A stretch of DNA of 47,115 nucleotides from Heyndrickxia sporothermodurans. Lineage in GTDB: Bacteria; Bacillota; Bacilli; Bacillales; Bacillaceae_C. Below, one piece after another: positions 1 to 8,664 of this stretch. Position numbers and translations under genes: made by a program. The stretch is taken from the NCBI RefSeq assembly GCF_016785185.1, contig NZ_JAEKDY010000015.1; one strand, given 5' to 3'. Below the pieces are notes generated by a model, which was not told the DNA's origin, made no database searches, and worked only from the letters and a program-made list of their open reading frames with translations. Within the stretch, counting starts at the first letter, position 1; every line of letters begins with the position of its first letter.

Positions 1-124
1 TTTATATGCGTTGTTTGAATGGGGGCTTACTGGTCAACTACCATTATACAAGATTTGGGGAGGTACTTCTTTTTTTATCTCTTAAACCCCTTGATACACA
101 AGGGCTAAGAATTATGAAATTCAT
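1..124. mobile_element. Possible insertion-sequence end interrupting a tagF-like gene (runs off window)
   Basis: This stretch has no similarity to the teichoic acid gene that stops at its border. It contains a short hairpin (CCCTTG/CAAGGG, about 78-94) close to the junction and a TATAAT on the minus strand (about 40-45). That layout would suit the outer end of an insertion sequence whose transposase lies further left on the minus strand. No inverted repeat or transposase motif is visible, so the assignment is inferred mainly from the abrupt truncation of the neighbouring gene. A plain deletion junction is the alternative. Confidence 0.3.
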
Positions 125-418
125 TCAAATAGGTATTATATTCTTTTCCTCTTCGATTGCCCATATATGCTGAAAATGACGAAATGCTGGATCTTTAAGG
201 ATTCCTTTAAAAATCGCATAAGGGTTACCTGTCATATTTTTCCCATGGTATGCTTCATATAAAATGACGTGATTTTTCACTTTCGTTTTATTAAGAAACT
301 TCGTGTACTTTACTCTTTGTCTAAAGTTCGTATTCCATAAATAGTCTCTGACCGGCTGTCTAATAAATTTGATACGCCGTTTTAAAATATTTTTCACCTG
401 CAGCAGCTTTTCTTTCAT
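125..418 (-). pseudogene. Truncated CDP-glycerol glycerophosphotransferase (N-terminal remnant)
   Basis: The 97 codons match the N-terminus of the intact gene at 607. Both carry a basic leader, then Y(E/Y)-type YHG..MTGNPYA(I/V)F and a HPAF/DPAF..FQHIWAI block. The remnant stops right after this block, whereas the intact paralogue continues for more than 700 residues. An intact ribosome-binding site (GGAGG ten bases before the ATG) shows it was once a working gene, divergent from 607. Just before the junction the reading may also have slipped: another frame continues Y-L-N-E-F-H, as expected of the family. The product would lack the whole catalytic domain. It probably belonged to a teichoic acid or capsule polymerase locus cut by an insertion or deletion. 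Confidence 0.75.
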
Positions 419-606
419 TTATATATTTCCTCCATTATTACGAAATTCCCTGTACCTTTCATATTCATCCTTTTCTTCTCTCATTTGAAATATACACTAT
501 TTCATAAAATCTGCAGAAAATTTCCAAATAGCATTATAAATCGATGTTTTACTACCCATACTATGAATAGTTTAATCGTATTTTCAAAGGGAAGTCGGAG
601 GAAAAC

Positions 607-3075
607 ATGTTAAAGAAAAGTTTAAAAAAAGCAAAGAATCTATTCGGAAAGAATTTTCGAAAACAAACGATTTATACAAATTACATAGAAAAAAAGGCAA
701 TTAACGATAAAATGATATTTTATGAGTCCTATCATGGGGAAAGTATGACAGGGAACCCATATGCCGTATTTTCCTATTTGATAGATCATCCAGCATTTAA
801 AGATTTTCAACATATTTGGGCGATAAAAGATAAAGCAGCCATTCATGAAGAGTTTACTCATTTTCCTAATGTTGAATATGTCATCTATCAAAGTATCCCA
901 TATGTGAAGCGACTCGCTACTGCGAAATACCTAATCAATGACACGACCTTCCCCTCTTATTTTCTAAAAAGAAAAGGACAAATCTATGTGAATACGTGGC
1001 ATGGGACACCATTAAAAACAATGGGTTTAGATATTAAAAAGAAAGGTTTTGCAGAACATAAAAATATTCAACGGAATTTTTTATGTGCAGATTATCTCGT
1101 TAGCCCAAATGAATTTACATATAAAAAATTACTGAAATCACATGCTATTTATTCGATTTATAACGGGAAAGTTTTGGATACGGGTTATCCCCGAGTTGAC
1201 TTAATGTTTCATGCGGATAAGGAATTGGTTCGAAAAAAATTATCCATCCCTTCAAAGAAAAAAGTCATTTTATATGCTCCAACATGGAGAGGTACGTTAG
1301 GGGCTGAAGTAAATGAAAGTGACAGATTATTAAAAGATGTGCAGACGATTCAACAATCTGTTGGCCCCGAATATATTGTTTTGCTTAAATCACATTATTA
1401 TGCCCAGCAATATTTCAAACATAAAGGGATGGACCGTAATTGTATACCAAATAAAATAGATTCAAATGAGCTGTTGTCTATAGTGGATCTTTTAATCACT
1501 GATTACTCTAGTATTTTTTTTGAATTTCTTCCGACAAAGCGTCCCGTTCTTTTTTATGCTTATGATGAAGAAGATTATATGGAGAAACGTGGTACATATA
1601 TCCCCCTAGATCAATTACCTGGTCCTGTTTGTCGGACTATTGATGGAGTTATTGATAGAATTCAACATATTGAATCTGTAAAAGAACAATTTAAACCGGT
1701 CTATCAACGATTTATAGAACAATTTTGCTATCATGATGACGGTCACGCCACTGAGCGTTTTGTAAATGCCGTTTTTTATGAAAAAATACAAGAGAAGTAT
1801 CTTATTCGTACCGCTACGAATAAAACAAAAATTTTAATATACGGCGGTGGCTTTTTAAACAATGGAATAACTGCTTCCATAACAAATTTATTAAAATCAA
1901 TCGATTATGATCTGTATGATGTTACCCTCATTGATTATGGAAATCAAAAGGAAGAAAAGATACATAATTTAAACAAGATAGATAAAAATGTTCATATTAT
2001 CTACCGAGTTGGGAGTTGGAACGCAACTATTGCTGAGCGATTACGTCATTTACTGTTTTTACAAAATGGTGCCTACACGCCATATATGAAACGTGTCATG
2101 CCAGCAAAAATGTATCAAAGGGAAATGGAACGTATGGTTGGATTAGCAAAGTTTGATATTGGCATTGACTTTAGCGGCTACAGTCCATTTTGGTCCCTAT
2201 TGTTTGCTTTTGGAGATTTTAAAAGAAAAAGTATTTTTCTTCACTCGGATATGAGAAAAGAAATAGACAAAAAGGTAAATAAAAAATATCCACATCGAAA
2301 AAATTTACAGGTCATTTTTTCTTTATATAATTTTTACGATAAAGTTTTATCTGTTTCTAAGCTGACACATGAGCAAAATAAACAAAATTTAATGCGTTTT
2401 ATCAAAGAGGCTTCAAGAAAAATGGACTACGTGATCAATACGATTGATTATAAAAATATCCTTGCAAAAAAAGAAGATTATCAATATGAATTTGCGATGG
2501 AAACTGATCTATCGTTAAAAGGATTAGCGTCCACTGCCCCCGCATTTCCAATGCCCAGTACATCTAATATAAATTTTATTACGATTGGGAGACTCGGACC
2601 TGAAAAGGATCATGCTAAATTAATTGATGCATTTTCCGTTATTGCATCAGCAAATAAAAATGCCAGATTATATATTGTTGGGGACGGAGCATTAAGGGAC
2701 GTATTAAAAGAAAAGGTAAAAAAATTGCAATTACAGGATAAAATTATCTTTACCGGTCAGATAGACAATCCATATACCTTATTAAATCTTTGTGATTGTT
2801 TTGTGCTTTCCTCAAATCAAGAGGGGCAGCCAATGGTATTGCTCGAAGCACTCGTCCTCGGTAAACCCGTAATTGTGACAGATATTCCGGGATCTAGAAG
2901 TGTTGTTGAAGGAGGCTACGGTTTAATTGTTGAAAATTCCATTGATGGCTTAGTCAAAGGGATGAACGATTATTTAGAAGGAAAACGAATAAATGAACAA
3001 GCTTTCGACTATGAAGCTTATTTGAATGACGCAATCAATATGTTTTATGAGAAAGTGTGTAGAATTGAAAAATGA
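607..3075 (+). CDS. Bifunctional CDP-glycerol glycerophosphotransferase / GT4 glycosyltransferase
   Basis: Two enzymes appear to be fused in 822 residues. Residues about 35-395 are a TagF/TagB-type glycerophosphotransferase, which adds glycerol-phosphate from CDP-glycerol to a lipid-linked teichoic acid on the inner membrane face. Its hallmarks are WHGTPLKTMG (131-140), YAPTWRG (about 223-229), LKSH (about 260-263) and DLLITDYSSIFFEF (294-307). Residues about 405-822 form a GT-B family 4 glycosyltransferase, with GGGFLNNGI at the start of its N-lobe, IGRLGPEKDH as the donor-lobe entry and the E-x7-E nucleotide-sugar signature in EGQPMVLLEAL. The ATG follows AAGTCGGAGG closely. The likely role is to make and glycosylate a poly(glycerol-phosphate) chain. 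The polymer and the sugar cannot be read from sequence. The adjacent galE fits a UDP-hexose donor. Confidence 0.85.
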   Translation: MLKKSLKKAKNLFGKNFRKQTIYTNYIEKKAINDKMIFYESYHGESMTGNPYAVFSYLIDHPAFKDFQHIWAIKDKAAIHEEFTHFPNVEYVIYQSIPYVKRLATAKYLINDTTFPSYFLKRKGQIYVNTWHGTPLKTMGLDIKKKGFAEHKNIQRNFLCADYLVSPNEFTYKKLLKSHAIYSIYNGKVLDTGYPRVDLMFHADKELVRKKLSIPSKKKVILYAPTWRGTLGAEVNESDRLLKDVQTIQQSVGPEYIVLLKSHYYAQQYFKHKGMDRNCIPNKIDSNELLSIVDLLITDYSSIFFEFLPTKRPVLFYAYDEEDYMEKRGTYIPLDQLPGPVCRTIDGVIDRIQHIESVKEQFKPVYQRFIEQFCYHDDGHATERFVNAVFYEKIQEKYLIRTATNKTKILIYGGGFLNNGITASITNLLKSIDYDLYDVTLIDYGNQKEEKIHNLNKIDKNVHIIYRVGSWNATIAERLRHLLFLQNGAYTPYMKRVMPAKMYQREMERMVGLAKFDIGIDFSGYSPFWSLLFAFGDFKRKSIFLHSDMRKEIDKKVNKKYPHRKNLQVIFSLYNFYDKVLSVSKLTHEQNKQNLMRFIKEASRKMDYVINTIDYKNILAKKEDYQYEFAMETDLSLKGLASTAPAFPMPSTSNINFITIGRLGPEKDHAKLIDAFSVIASANKNARLYIVGDGALRDVLKEKVKKLQLQDKIIFTGQIDNPYTLLNLCDCFVLSSNQEGQPMVLLEALVLGKPVIVTDIPGSRSVVEGGYGLIVENSIDGLVKGMNDYLEGKRINEQAFDYEAYLNDAINMFYEKVCRIEK

Positions 3076-3100
3076 AATCGGCTTTTTGCTGATTTCATTT
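3070..3100. terminator. Bidirectional terminator between the tagF-like gene and galE
   Basis: AAATGAAATC pairs with GATTTCATTT, with inner GC/GC pairing and a T5 loop; T-rich sequence follows on the plus side and A-rich sequence flanks the minus side. It overlaps the stop codons of both convergent genes, so one hairpin serves both. Confidence 0.8.
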
Positions 3101-4114
3101 TGTACTTTTATATCCGTATGGATTGTTTTTTTGCCACCGCCACGTATCTTCGCAAATTTCATCAATTCCTTTCTTTGCCACCCAGTTTAATTCCTTTTCA
3201 GCTTTTGACGAATTTGCATAACTAATGGCTGTATCTCCTTGCCTCCGTCCGACTATTTTATATGGAATTGTTCGTTGGGCTGCATTTTCAAATGCTTTAA
3301 CCATTTGGAGTACACTATAACCTTTTCCGGTACCGAGATTATATGTAGCAACACCAGTTGTTACTTTTGTTTTATTTAGAGCCTTCAAATGGCCGTTTGC
3401 AAGATCTTCGACGTGAATATAATCACGAATTCCGGTCCCATCAATTGTTGGATAATCATTCCCAAATATTTTAAGCTCTTTTAATTGTCCTACTGCCACT
3501 TTACTAATATATGGCATTAAGTTTGTAGGAATATCATTAGGATCTTCTCCGATAAGTCCGCTTTTGTGGGCGCCGTTTGGATTGAAGTATCTTAAAATTG
3601 TAATACTCCACTCCTTATCTGAATTATATAGATCACGAAGAATTTCCTCTATTATTAGCTTCGTTCTGCCATATGGATTAATAGGTTTCGTTGCAGCACT
3701 TTCTGCAATCGGAACCGTTTCCGATACCCCATATACCGCCGCAGATGAACTAAATACAATTTTTTTTACTTGGTAGCACTTCATTATATCGAGCAAGTTT
3801 AGTGTACCTATTATATTGTTTTTATAATATTCTAGCGGGAATGCTATCGACTCATTTATTGATTTTAAACTAGCAAAATGGATCACAGAATCTATATTGT
3901 TTTCGTTAAAAATTTTTTGGATTTCCTCTTTATTTTTCAAATCAGCTTGATAAATGTTGAAATCTTTTTTTGTAATTTTTTTCACACGAAATAACGCTTC
4001 AATATTACTATTGGAAAAATTATCGGCAACGACAATTTCTTCCCCCGCCTGTAATAGTTCAATGCATGTATGACTACCTATATATCCGGCTCCACCTGTT
4101 ACTAGAATCGCCAT
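3095..4114 (-). CDS. galE: UDP-glucose 4-epimerase GalE
   Basis: Interconverts UDP-glucose and UDP-galactose (possibly also the N-acetyl forms) using tightly bound NAD in the cytoplasm, supplying donors for wall or capsule glycans. This is an extended short-chain dehydrogenase fold. The Rossmann motif GGAGYIG is at residues 7-13, the catalytic Ser region in SSSAAVYG (122-129), and the Tyr-x3-Lys pair is Y148/K152 in NPYGRTK. The length of 339 residues is normal. Two ATGs lie close together: GAGGGGG ends one base before the first and eight bases before the second, so the second (4114) is taken as the start. The neighbouring glycosyltransferase fusion suggests a role in surface polymer synthesis. 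Confidence 0.95.
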   Translation of the reverse strand: MAILVTGGAGYIGSHTCIELLQAGEEIVVADNFSNSNIEALFRVKKITKKDFNIYQADLKNKEEIQKIFNENNIDSVIHFASLKSINESIAFPLEYYKNNIIGTLNLLDIMKCYQVKKIVFSSSAAVYGVSETVPIAESAATKPINPYGRTKLIIEEILRDLYNSDKEWSITILRYFNPNGAHKSGLIGEDPNDIPTNLMPYISKVAVGQLKELKIFGNDYPTIDGTGIRDYIHVEDLANGHLKALNKTKVTTGVATYNLGTGKGYSVLQMVKAFENAAQRTIPYKIVGRRQGDTAISYANSSKAEKELNWVAKKGIDEICEDTWRWQKNNPYGYKSTK

Positions 4115-4168
4115 TTTCATGCCCCCTCTTTTTTATCATGTATATTCAACATGAGGGGGAAAATTAAC

Positions 4169-4197
4169 TTGAGTTTGCATAAAGCTTTTTATATTAT
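4169..4197 (+). promoter_or_regulatory. Sigma-A-type promoter of the NERD gene
   Basis: TTGAGT and TATTAT are separated by exactly 17 bp, and the predicted transcription start lies about 20 bp upstream of the ATG at 4231. The site sits in the intergenic region shared with the divergent galE. Confidence 0.6.
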
Positions 4198-4230
4198 AAA
4201 ATTATAGATTGTTTGAAAAGGATGTGGGAT

Positions 4231-5148
4231 ATGATTAAGAAGCCTCGTATTGAGTCAGTAGAATTAAGACGTTTTCGAAGTCTGGATACACGAACAAATT
4301 TATCCGTAAAGGAAAAATCGTATTATTTAAACCTTGAAAAGGGCTTTCAAGGTGAAAAAATTTTTGACAAATGGATTGAAAGCCTTAAGATCGATTGCCT
4401 TATTTTGAACGATCTATTGTTTGAACATAGCAACACTTTCTTTCAAGTTGACTCTTTAATCATGCTTCAGGACATCATTCATTTTTTTGAAATAAAATAT
4501 TTTGAAGGTGATTACATTATCAAAAATGATGAATGGCATTTCCTATCTGGCAAAGAAAAAGAAATAAAGAATCCTTTACTCCAATTAAAAAGAAGTGCAT
4601 CATTACTCCGAAGAGTCCTCCAAGATTTAGGTTGTCACTTGCCAGTTGAAGAACATCTAATCTTCGTTAAGCCCGATTTTTATCTTTATCAAGCCCCTAT
4701 CAATTTGCCCATTATTTTCCCTTCGCAGATTGAACGATTTATTGACAGCATGAATAAGAAATCGTCAAATCTAACTAGCTATCATTCTAAACTTGCCAAT
4801 CAATTATTATCTTTACATGTGGATGAATCACCGTTTATACGAGTACCGAAGTATAGTTTTGATCAACTAAAAAAAGGCATCACATGTGATAAGTGTAAAG
4901 GATTTATTGACCATTATGAAAAGTATTTCATTGTATGTCCTAAATGCGGACACAAAGAAAATATTACATCGGCAGTATTACGTAGTATAGAGGAATATTG
5001 TTTACTATTTCCAAATAAAAAGCTGACAACAAACTCGATTCAAGAATGGTGTAAAATTACTTCACACAAAACAATTCAAAGGGTACTTTCAACACATTTT
5101 AAGCAACTGGGACATGGTAAATCCACCTATTATATTCGTAATAATTAA
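4231..5148 (+). CDS. NERD-domain protein with C-terminal zinc ribbon
   Basis: Residues about 35-150 form a nuclease-related domain (NERD), a PD-(D/E)xK-like fold. GFQGE (38-42) is the family entry motif, and D74 in QVDSL followed by E87-x-K89 in FEIKY resembles the metal-binding D...ExK core. The C-terminal third has two cysteine pairs, CDKC and CPKC, spaced as a zinc ribbon, then a short helical tail of winged-helix character. The substrate is unknown. Proteins of this architecture are common singletons in Bacillaceae, and the domain suggests DNA binding or cleavage. An upstream in-frame TTG (4213) is possible, but AAAAGGA is correctly spaced only for the ATG at 4231. It has its own promoter and no operon partner. 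Confidence 0.8.
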   Translation: MIKKPRIESVELRRFRSLDTRTNLSVKEKSYYLNLEKGFQGEKIFDKWIESLKIDCLILNDLLFEHSNTFFQVDSLIMLQDIIHFFEIKYFEGDYIIKNDEWHFLSGKEKEIKNPLLQLKRSASLLRRVLQDLGCHLPVEEHLIFVKPDFYLYQAPINLPIIFPSQIERFIDSMNKKSSNLTSYHSKLANQLLSLHVDESPFIRVPKYSFDQLKKGITCDKCKGFIDHYEKYFIVCPKCGHKENITSAVLRSIEEYCLLFPNKKLTTNSIQEWCKITSHKTIQRVLSTHFKQLGHGKSTYYIRNN

Positions 5149-5260
5149 CAACTCTGTACAAAAATCAAATGTAAATTAAGAGTCGTTGATGATTTTGAAG
5201 CATTTATATTGTTGGTTTGTTTGGGTTAGGCTTGATTCTAGGGTTTCGATTTTGGGGACG

Positions 5261-5715
5261 ACCAAGATGGGTTTTAGTTTTGGATCTTGGGCTTCATTCG
5301 CTCGCTTTGTCTACCAAGATGGAGCTAAGTTTTGTTCTTGGGCTTCATTCTCTCGCTTTGACGACCAAGATGGAGCTAAGTTTTGGTTCTTGAGCTTCAT
5401 TCACTCGCTTTAACGACCAAGACGAATTTAAGATTTGGATCTTGGGCTTTATTCACTCGCTTTAACGACCAAGATGGGTTTAAGTTTTGGATCTTGAGCT
5501 TCATTCTCCCGCTTTAACGACCAAGATGGATTTTTGTATTGGATCTTGGGCTTCATTCGTTCGCTTTGACTACCAAGATGGATTTTAGTTTTGGATCTTG
5601 GGCTTCATTCACTCGCTTTGATGACCAAGTTGGATTTTGAAATTAGATCTTGGGCTCCATTCGCTCGCTTTAACGACCAAGATGGATTTAAAAATTGAAT
5701 CTTGAGCTTCATTCA
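5261..5715. repeat. 52-bp tandem repeat array 1 (nine units)
   Basis: The motif ACCAAG recurs at 5261, 5313, 5364, 5416, 5468, 5520, 5572, 5624 and 5676, giving a 52-bp period with a single 51-bp step. Each unit holds CCAAGAT, an AT-rich stretch of about 15 bp, the inverse ATCTTGG, then GCTTCATTC, about five variable bases and GCTTT. The inverted CCAAGAT/ATCTTGG pair could fold into a hairpin in every unit. 52 is not a multiple of three, so the open frames across it are not protein repeats. It occupies the space between the NERD gene and the uvrA terminator. A related array lies at 25597. Confidence 0.93.
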
Positions 5716-5742
5716 AAGTTTTTTCCATAATGTAATGAAAAA

Positions 5743-5769
5743 GGAGTGACCACCCAAAATGGTCACTCC
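5743..5769 (-). terminator. Terminator of the uvrBA operon
   Basis: A perfect 10-bp stem GGAGTGACCA/TGGTCACTCC with a 7-base loop is followed on the minus strand by TTTTT, a few bases after the uvrA stop codon. Confidence 0.9.
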
Positions 5770-5777
5770 CTTATCAA

Positions 5778-8657
5778 TTATTGCCCTACTTCCGCTTTTT
5801 CTTGATCTTCAATCCGTTTTTCCATTCTTTCGCGGTCTCTCTCAATAATGGGTTTCAAGTATTTTCCTGTATAGGACTCAGGAATCTCACATATTTCTTC
5901 CGGTGTTCCTGTTCCTACAATCGTTCCACCTTTTGCACCGCCCTCTGGTCCAAGGTCAATTAAATAATCTGCTGTCTTAATCACATCTAGATTATGTTCA
6001 ATCACAAGGACGGTATCTCCATTTTCAACAAGTCGCTGAAGAACGACTAATAACCTGGATATATCATCAACATGCAGCCCAGTTGTTGGTTCATCAAGAA
6101 TATATAAGGATTTACCATTTGACCGTTTATGAAGCTCGGAGGCTAGCTTCACCCGTTGAGCTTCCCCTCCTGAAAGAGTCGTTGCTGGCTGGCCAAGCTT
6201 TATATAACCTAATCCAACATCATAAATTGTCTGCAATTTTCGTTTGATTTTAGGGATATTTTCAAAAAACTCAACAGCATCTTCAACAGTCATATCGAGA
6301 ACATCGGCAATATTTTTCCCTTTATATTTTACTTCTAATGTCTCACGATTGTAGCGTTTCCCATGGCATACTTCACATGGGACATATACATCCGGTAAAA
6401 AGTGCATTTCAATTTTGATAATTCCATCGCCACGACATGCCTCACAGCGCCCGCCTTTGACATTAAAACTGAATCTACCTTTTTTGTACCCGCGAATTTT
6501 TGCCTCATTGGTAGCTGAAAAGACGTCACGGATATCATCAAACACACCTGTGTAGGTTGCCGGATTTGAACGCGGAGTACGACCGATTGGTGACTGATCA
6601 ATATCAATTACTTTTTCGAGGTAATCAATGCCAGTGATCTCCCTATGCTCCCCAGGCTTGCTTTTTGCCCGATTCAGCTTCTGAGCTAAGGTTTTGTGTA
6701 ACACTTCATTTACGAGCGTACTTTTTCCCGAACCTGAGACACCTGTAACCGCCACAAAGCTACCTAGCGGAAATTTCACAGTAACATTTTTCAGATTATT
6801 TTCTTTTGCCCCTTTGATTTCAATAAAACGACCATCCGGTTTACGGCGTTCAATTGGTAATGGGATGAATTTTTTCCCGGATAAATATTGGCCCGTTAAT
6901 GAATGTGGATCATTCATAACTTCTTTAGGTGTTCCAGCAGATATAATTTCGCCTCCATGAACACCTGCACCTGGACCAATATCAATTAAATAATCCGCAG
7001 CGAGCATTGTGTCTTCATCGTGTTCAACAACAATCAATGTATTTCCGATATCTCTCATACTTTGGAGTGTTTGAATTAAACGGTCGTTATCTCGCTGGTG
7101 CAAACCGATTGATGGTTCATCCAATATGTAAAGGACACCGGTTAATCGTGAACCAATTTGTGTTGCTAAACGAATGCGTTGTGCCTCTCCTCCAGATAAT
7201 GTACCGGCAGCACGACTCAAAGTTAAATACTCTAATCCGACATTTACTAGAAAGCCTAGTCGCTCTCGAATTTCACGAAGGACAAGATTCGCGATTTGTC
7301 GTTCTTTTTCAGTTAAATCCAGCTGAATAAATAATTCATCTGCCTGTTCAATTGAAAGTTCTGTTACTTGCCCGATATGCTTATTATTGATTTTGACAGC
7401 TAGGCTTTCTTCTTTTAGGCGATAACCTTTGCATTTTGAACATGGCTGCTGTCCCATATATTTTTCCATTTGTTCACGAATATAGTCAGAGCTTGTTTCT
7501 CGATAGCGTCTTTCCACATTGCGTATGACGCCTTCGAATTTCACATGTCCTTCACGAATTTGCCCAAAATCATTTTCATAACGGAAATAAATCGATTCTT
7601 CACCAGACCCCAGCAAAATCTTATCTAATTGGTGCTTTGGAAGATTTTTTACAGGTGTATCCATATCAATTCCAAAATGATTACAAACAGCTTCAAGCAG
7701 CTGTGGATAATATTGTGAACTTACTGGCTCCCATGGTGCAATTGCATGTTCTTTTAATGAAAGTTCCGGATTCGGAATAATTAAACTGCGTTCGACTTTG
7801 AGCTTCGTTCCAAGTCCATCACATTCGGGACAAGCACCGAATGGGCTGTTAAATGAAAACATCCTTGGCTCTAATTTATCAATTGAAAACCCACAATGTG
7901 GACATGCTAAATGCTCGCTAAATAAAAGTTCTTCCTGGCCGATTACATCAATAATGACTCTTCCATCAGCAAGCCTCAAAGCTGTTTCTAGTGAATCTGC
8001 CAATCGGGAGGCAACTTCATCTTTTACGACAATCCGGTCCACTACTACTTCAATTGAATGTTTCTTATTTTTTTCCAATTCGATGTCTTCACTTAAGTCA
8101 AGCATTTCTCCGTCAACACGTACACGTACAAATCCTTGTTTCTTAATATCTTCAAATACTTTTACATGGGCACCCTTACGCCCTGAAACAATTGGTGCCA
8201 ACACTTGGAGTTTTGTTCTTTCCGGATATTCCATAATACGATCAACCATTTGTTCAATCGTTTGTGAAGTAATTTCAATTCCATGTGTTGGGCAAATTGG
8301 TCTCCCAATTCTTGCAAATAACAGACGTAAATAATCGTAGATTTCTGTTACGGTTCCAACCGTTGAACGGGGATTTCGACTTGTTGTTTTTTGATCAATT
8401 GATATCGCAGGAGATAGGCCTTCAATCGCATCGACATCTGGCTTATCCATTTGACCTAAAAATTGTCTAGCATAGGCTGAAAGTGATTCCACATATCTAC
8501 GTTGACCTTCAGCATAAATCGTATCAAATGCCAATGATGATTTTCCCGAACCGGATAACCCTGTTAACACAACTAATTGATCTCTCGGAATGGTGACATC
8601 AATGTTTTTCAGATTATGTGCTCTTGCTCCTTGAACGATAATTTTATCTTTTGCCAT
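5778..8657 (-). CDS. uvrA: Excinuclease ABC subunit UvrA
   Basis: Damage-recognition ATPase of nucleotide excision repair. It dimerises, scans DNA with UvrB and loads UvrB at lesions. The 959 residues contain two ABC ATPase modules. The first has Walker A GLSGSGKSS near residue 31 and signature LSGGEAQR near 490; the second has GVSGSGKST near 640 and another LSGGEAQR near 830. Two zinc modules are visible: CPHC with CPEC in the first half and CEAC with CEVC in the second. It starts seven bases after the uvrB stop with its ribosome-binding site inside uvrB, so the two are translated from one transcript that ends at the hairpin just downstream. Confidence 0.98.
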   Translation of the reverse strand: MAKDKIIVQGARAHNLKNIDVTIPRDQLVVLTGLSGSGKSSLAFDTIYAEGQRRYVESLSAYARQFLGQMDKPDVDAIEGLSPAISIDQKTTSRNPRSTVGTVTEIYDYLRLLFARIGRPICPTHGIEITSQTIEQMVDRIMEYPERTKLQVLAPIVSGRKGAHVKVFEDIKKQGFVRVRVDGEMLDLSEDIELEKNKKHSIEVVVDRIVVKDEVASRLADSLETALRLADGRVIIDVIGQEELLFSEHLACPHCGFSIDKLEPRMFSFNSPFGACPECDGLGTKLKVERSLIIPNPELSLKEHAIAPWEPVSSQYYPQLLEAVCNHFGIDMDTPVKNLPKHQLDKILLGSGEESIYFRYENDFGQIREGHVKFEGVIRNVERRYRETSSDYIREQMEKYMGQQPCSKCKGYRLKEESLAVKINNKHIGQVTELSIEQADELFIQLDLTEKERQIANLVLREIRERLGFLVNVGLEYLTLSRAAGTLSGGEAQRIRLATQIGSRLTGVLYILDEPSIGLHQRDNDRLIQTLQSMRDIGNTLIVVEHDEDTMLAADYLIDIGPGAGVHGGEIISAGTPKEVMNDPHSLTGQYLSGKKFIPLPIERRKPDGRFIEIKGAKENNLKNVTVKFPLGSFVAVTGVSGSGKSTLVNEVLHKTLAQKLNRAKSKPGEHREITGIDYLEKVIDIDQSPIGRTPRSNPATYTGVFDDIRDVFSATNEAKIRGYKKGRFSFNVKGGRCEACRGDGIIKIEMHFLPDVYVPCEVCHGKRYNRETLEVKYKGKNIADVLDMTVEDAVEFFENIPKIKRKLQTIYDVGLGYIKLGQPATTLSGGEAQRVKLASELHKRSNGKSLYILDEPTTGLHVDDISRLLVVLQRLVENGDTVLVIEHNLDVIKTADYLIDLGPEGGAKGGTIVGTGTPEEICEIPESYTGKYLKPIIERDRERMEKRIEDQEKAEVGQ

Positions 8658-8664
8658 ATATATG

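Noticed and set aside
5186..5413. 75-codon frame with repeated motifs
   Set aside because: It runs through the 52-bp array; 52 is not divisible by three, so the peptide repeats do not keep frame, and there is no ribosome-binding site.
5261..5715. CRISPR array (regular repeats with variable parts)
   Set aside because: The period is constant, but the variable part is only about 15 bp and similar between units, the repeats themselves vary, and no cas gene is present.
7798..8334. Long frame (178 codons) antisense to uvrA
   Set aside because: Its Ser/Thr-rich composition is typical of an antisense shadow of a conserved gene; no start signals.
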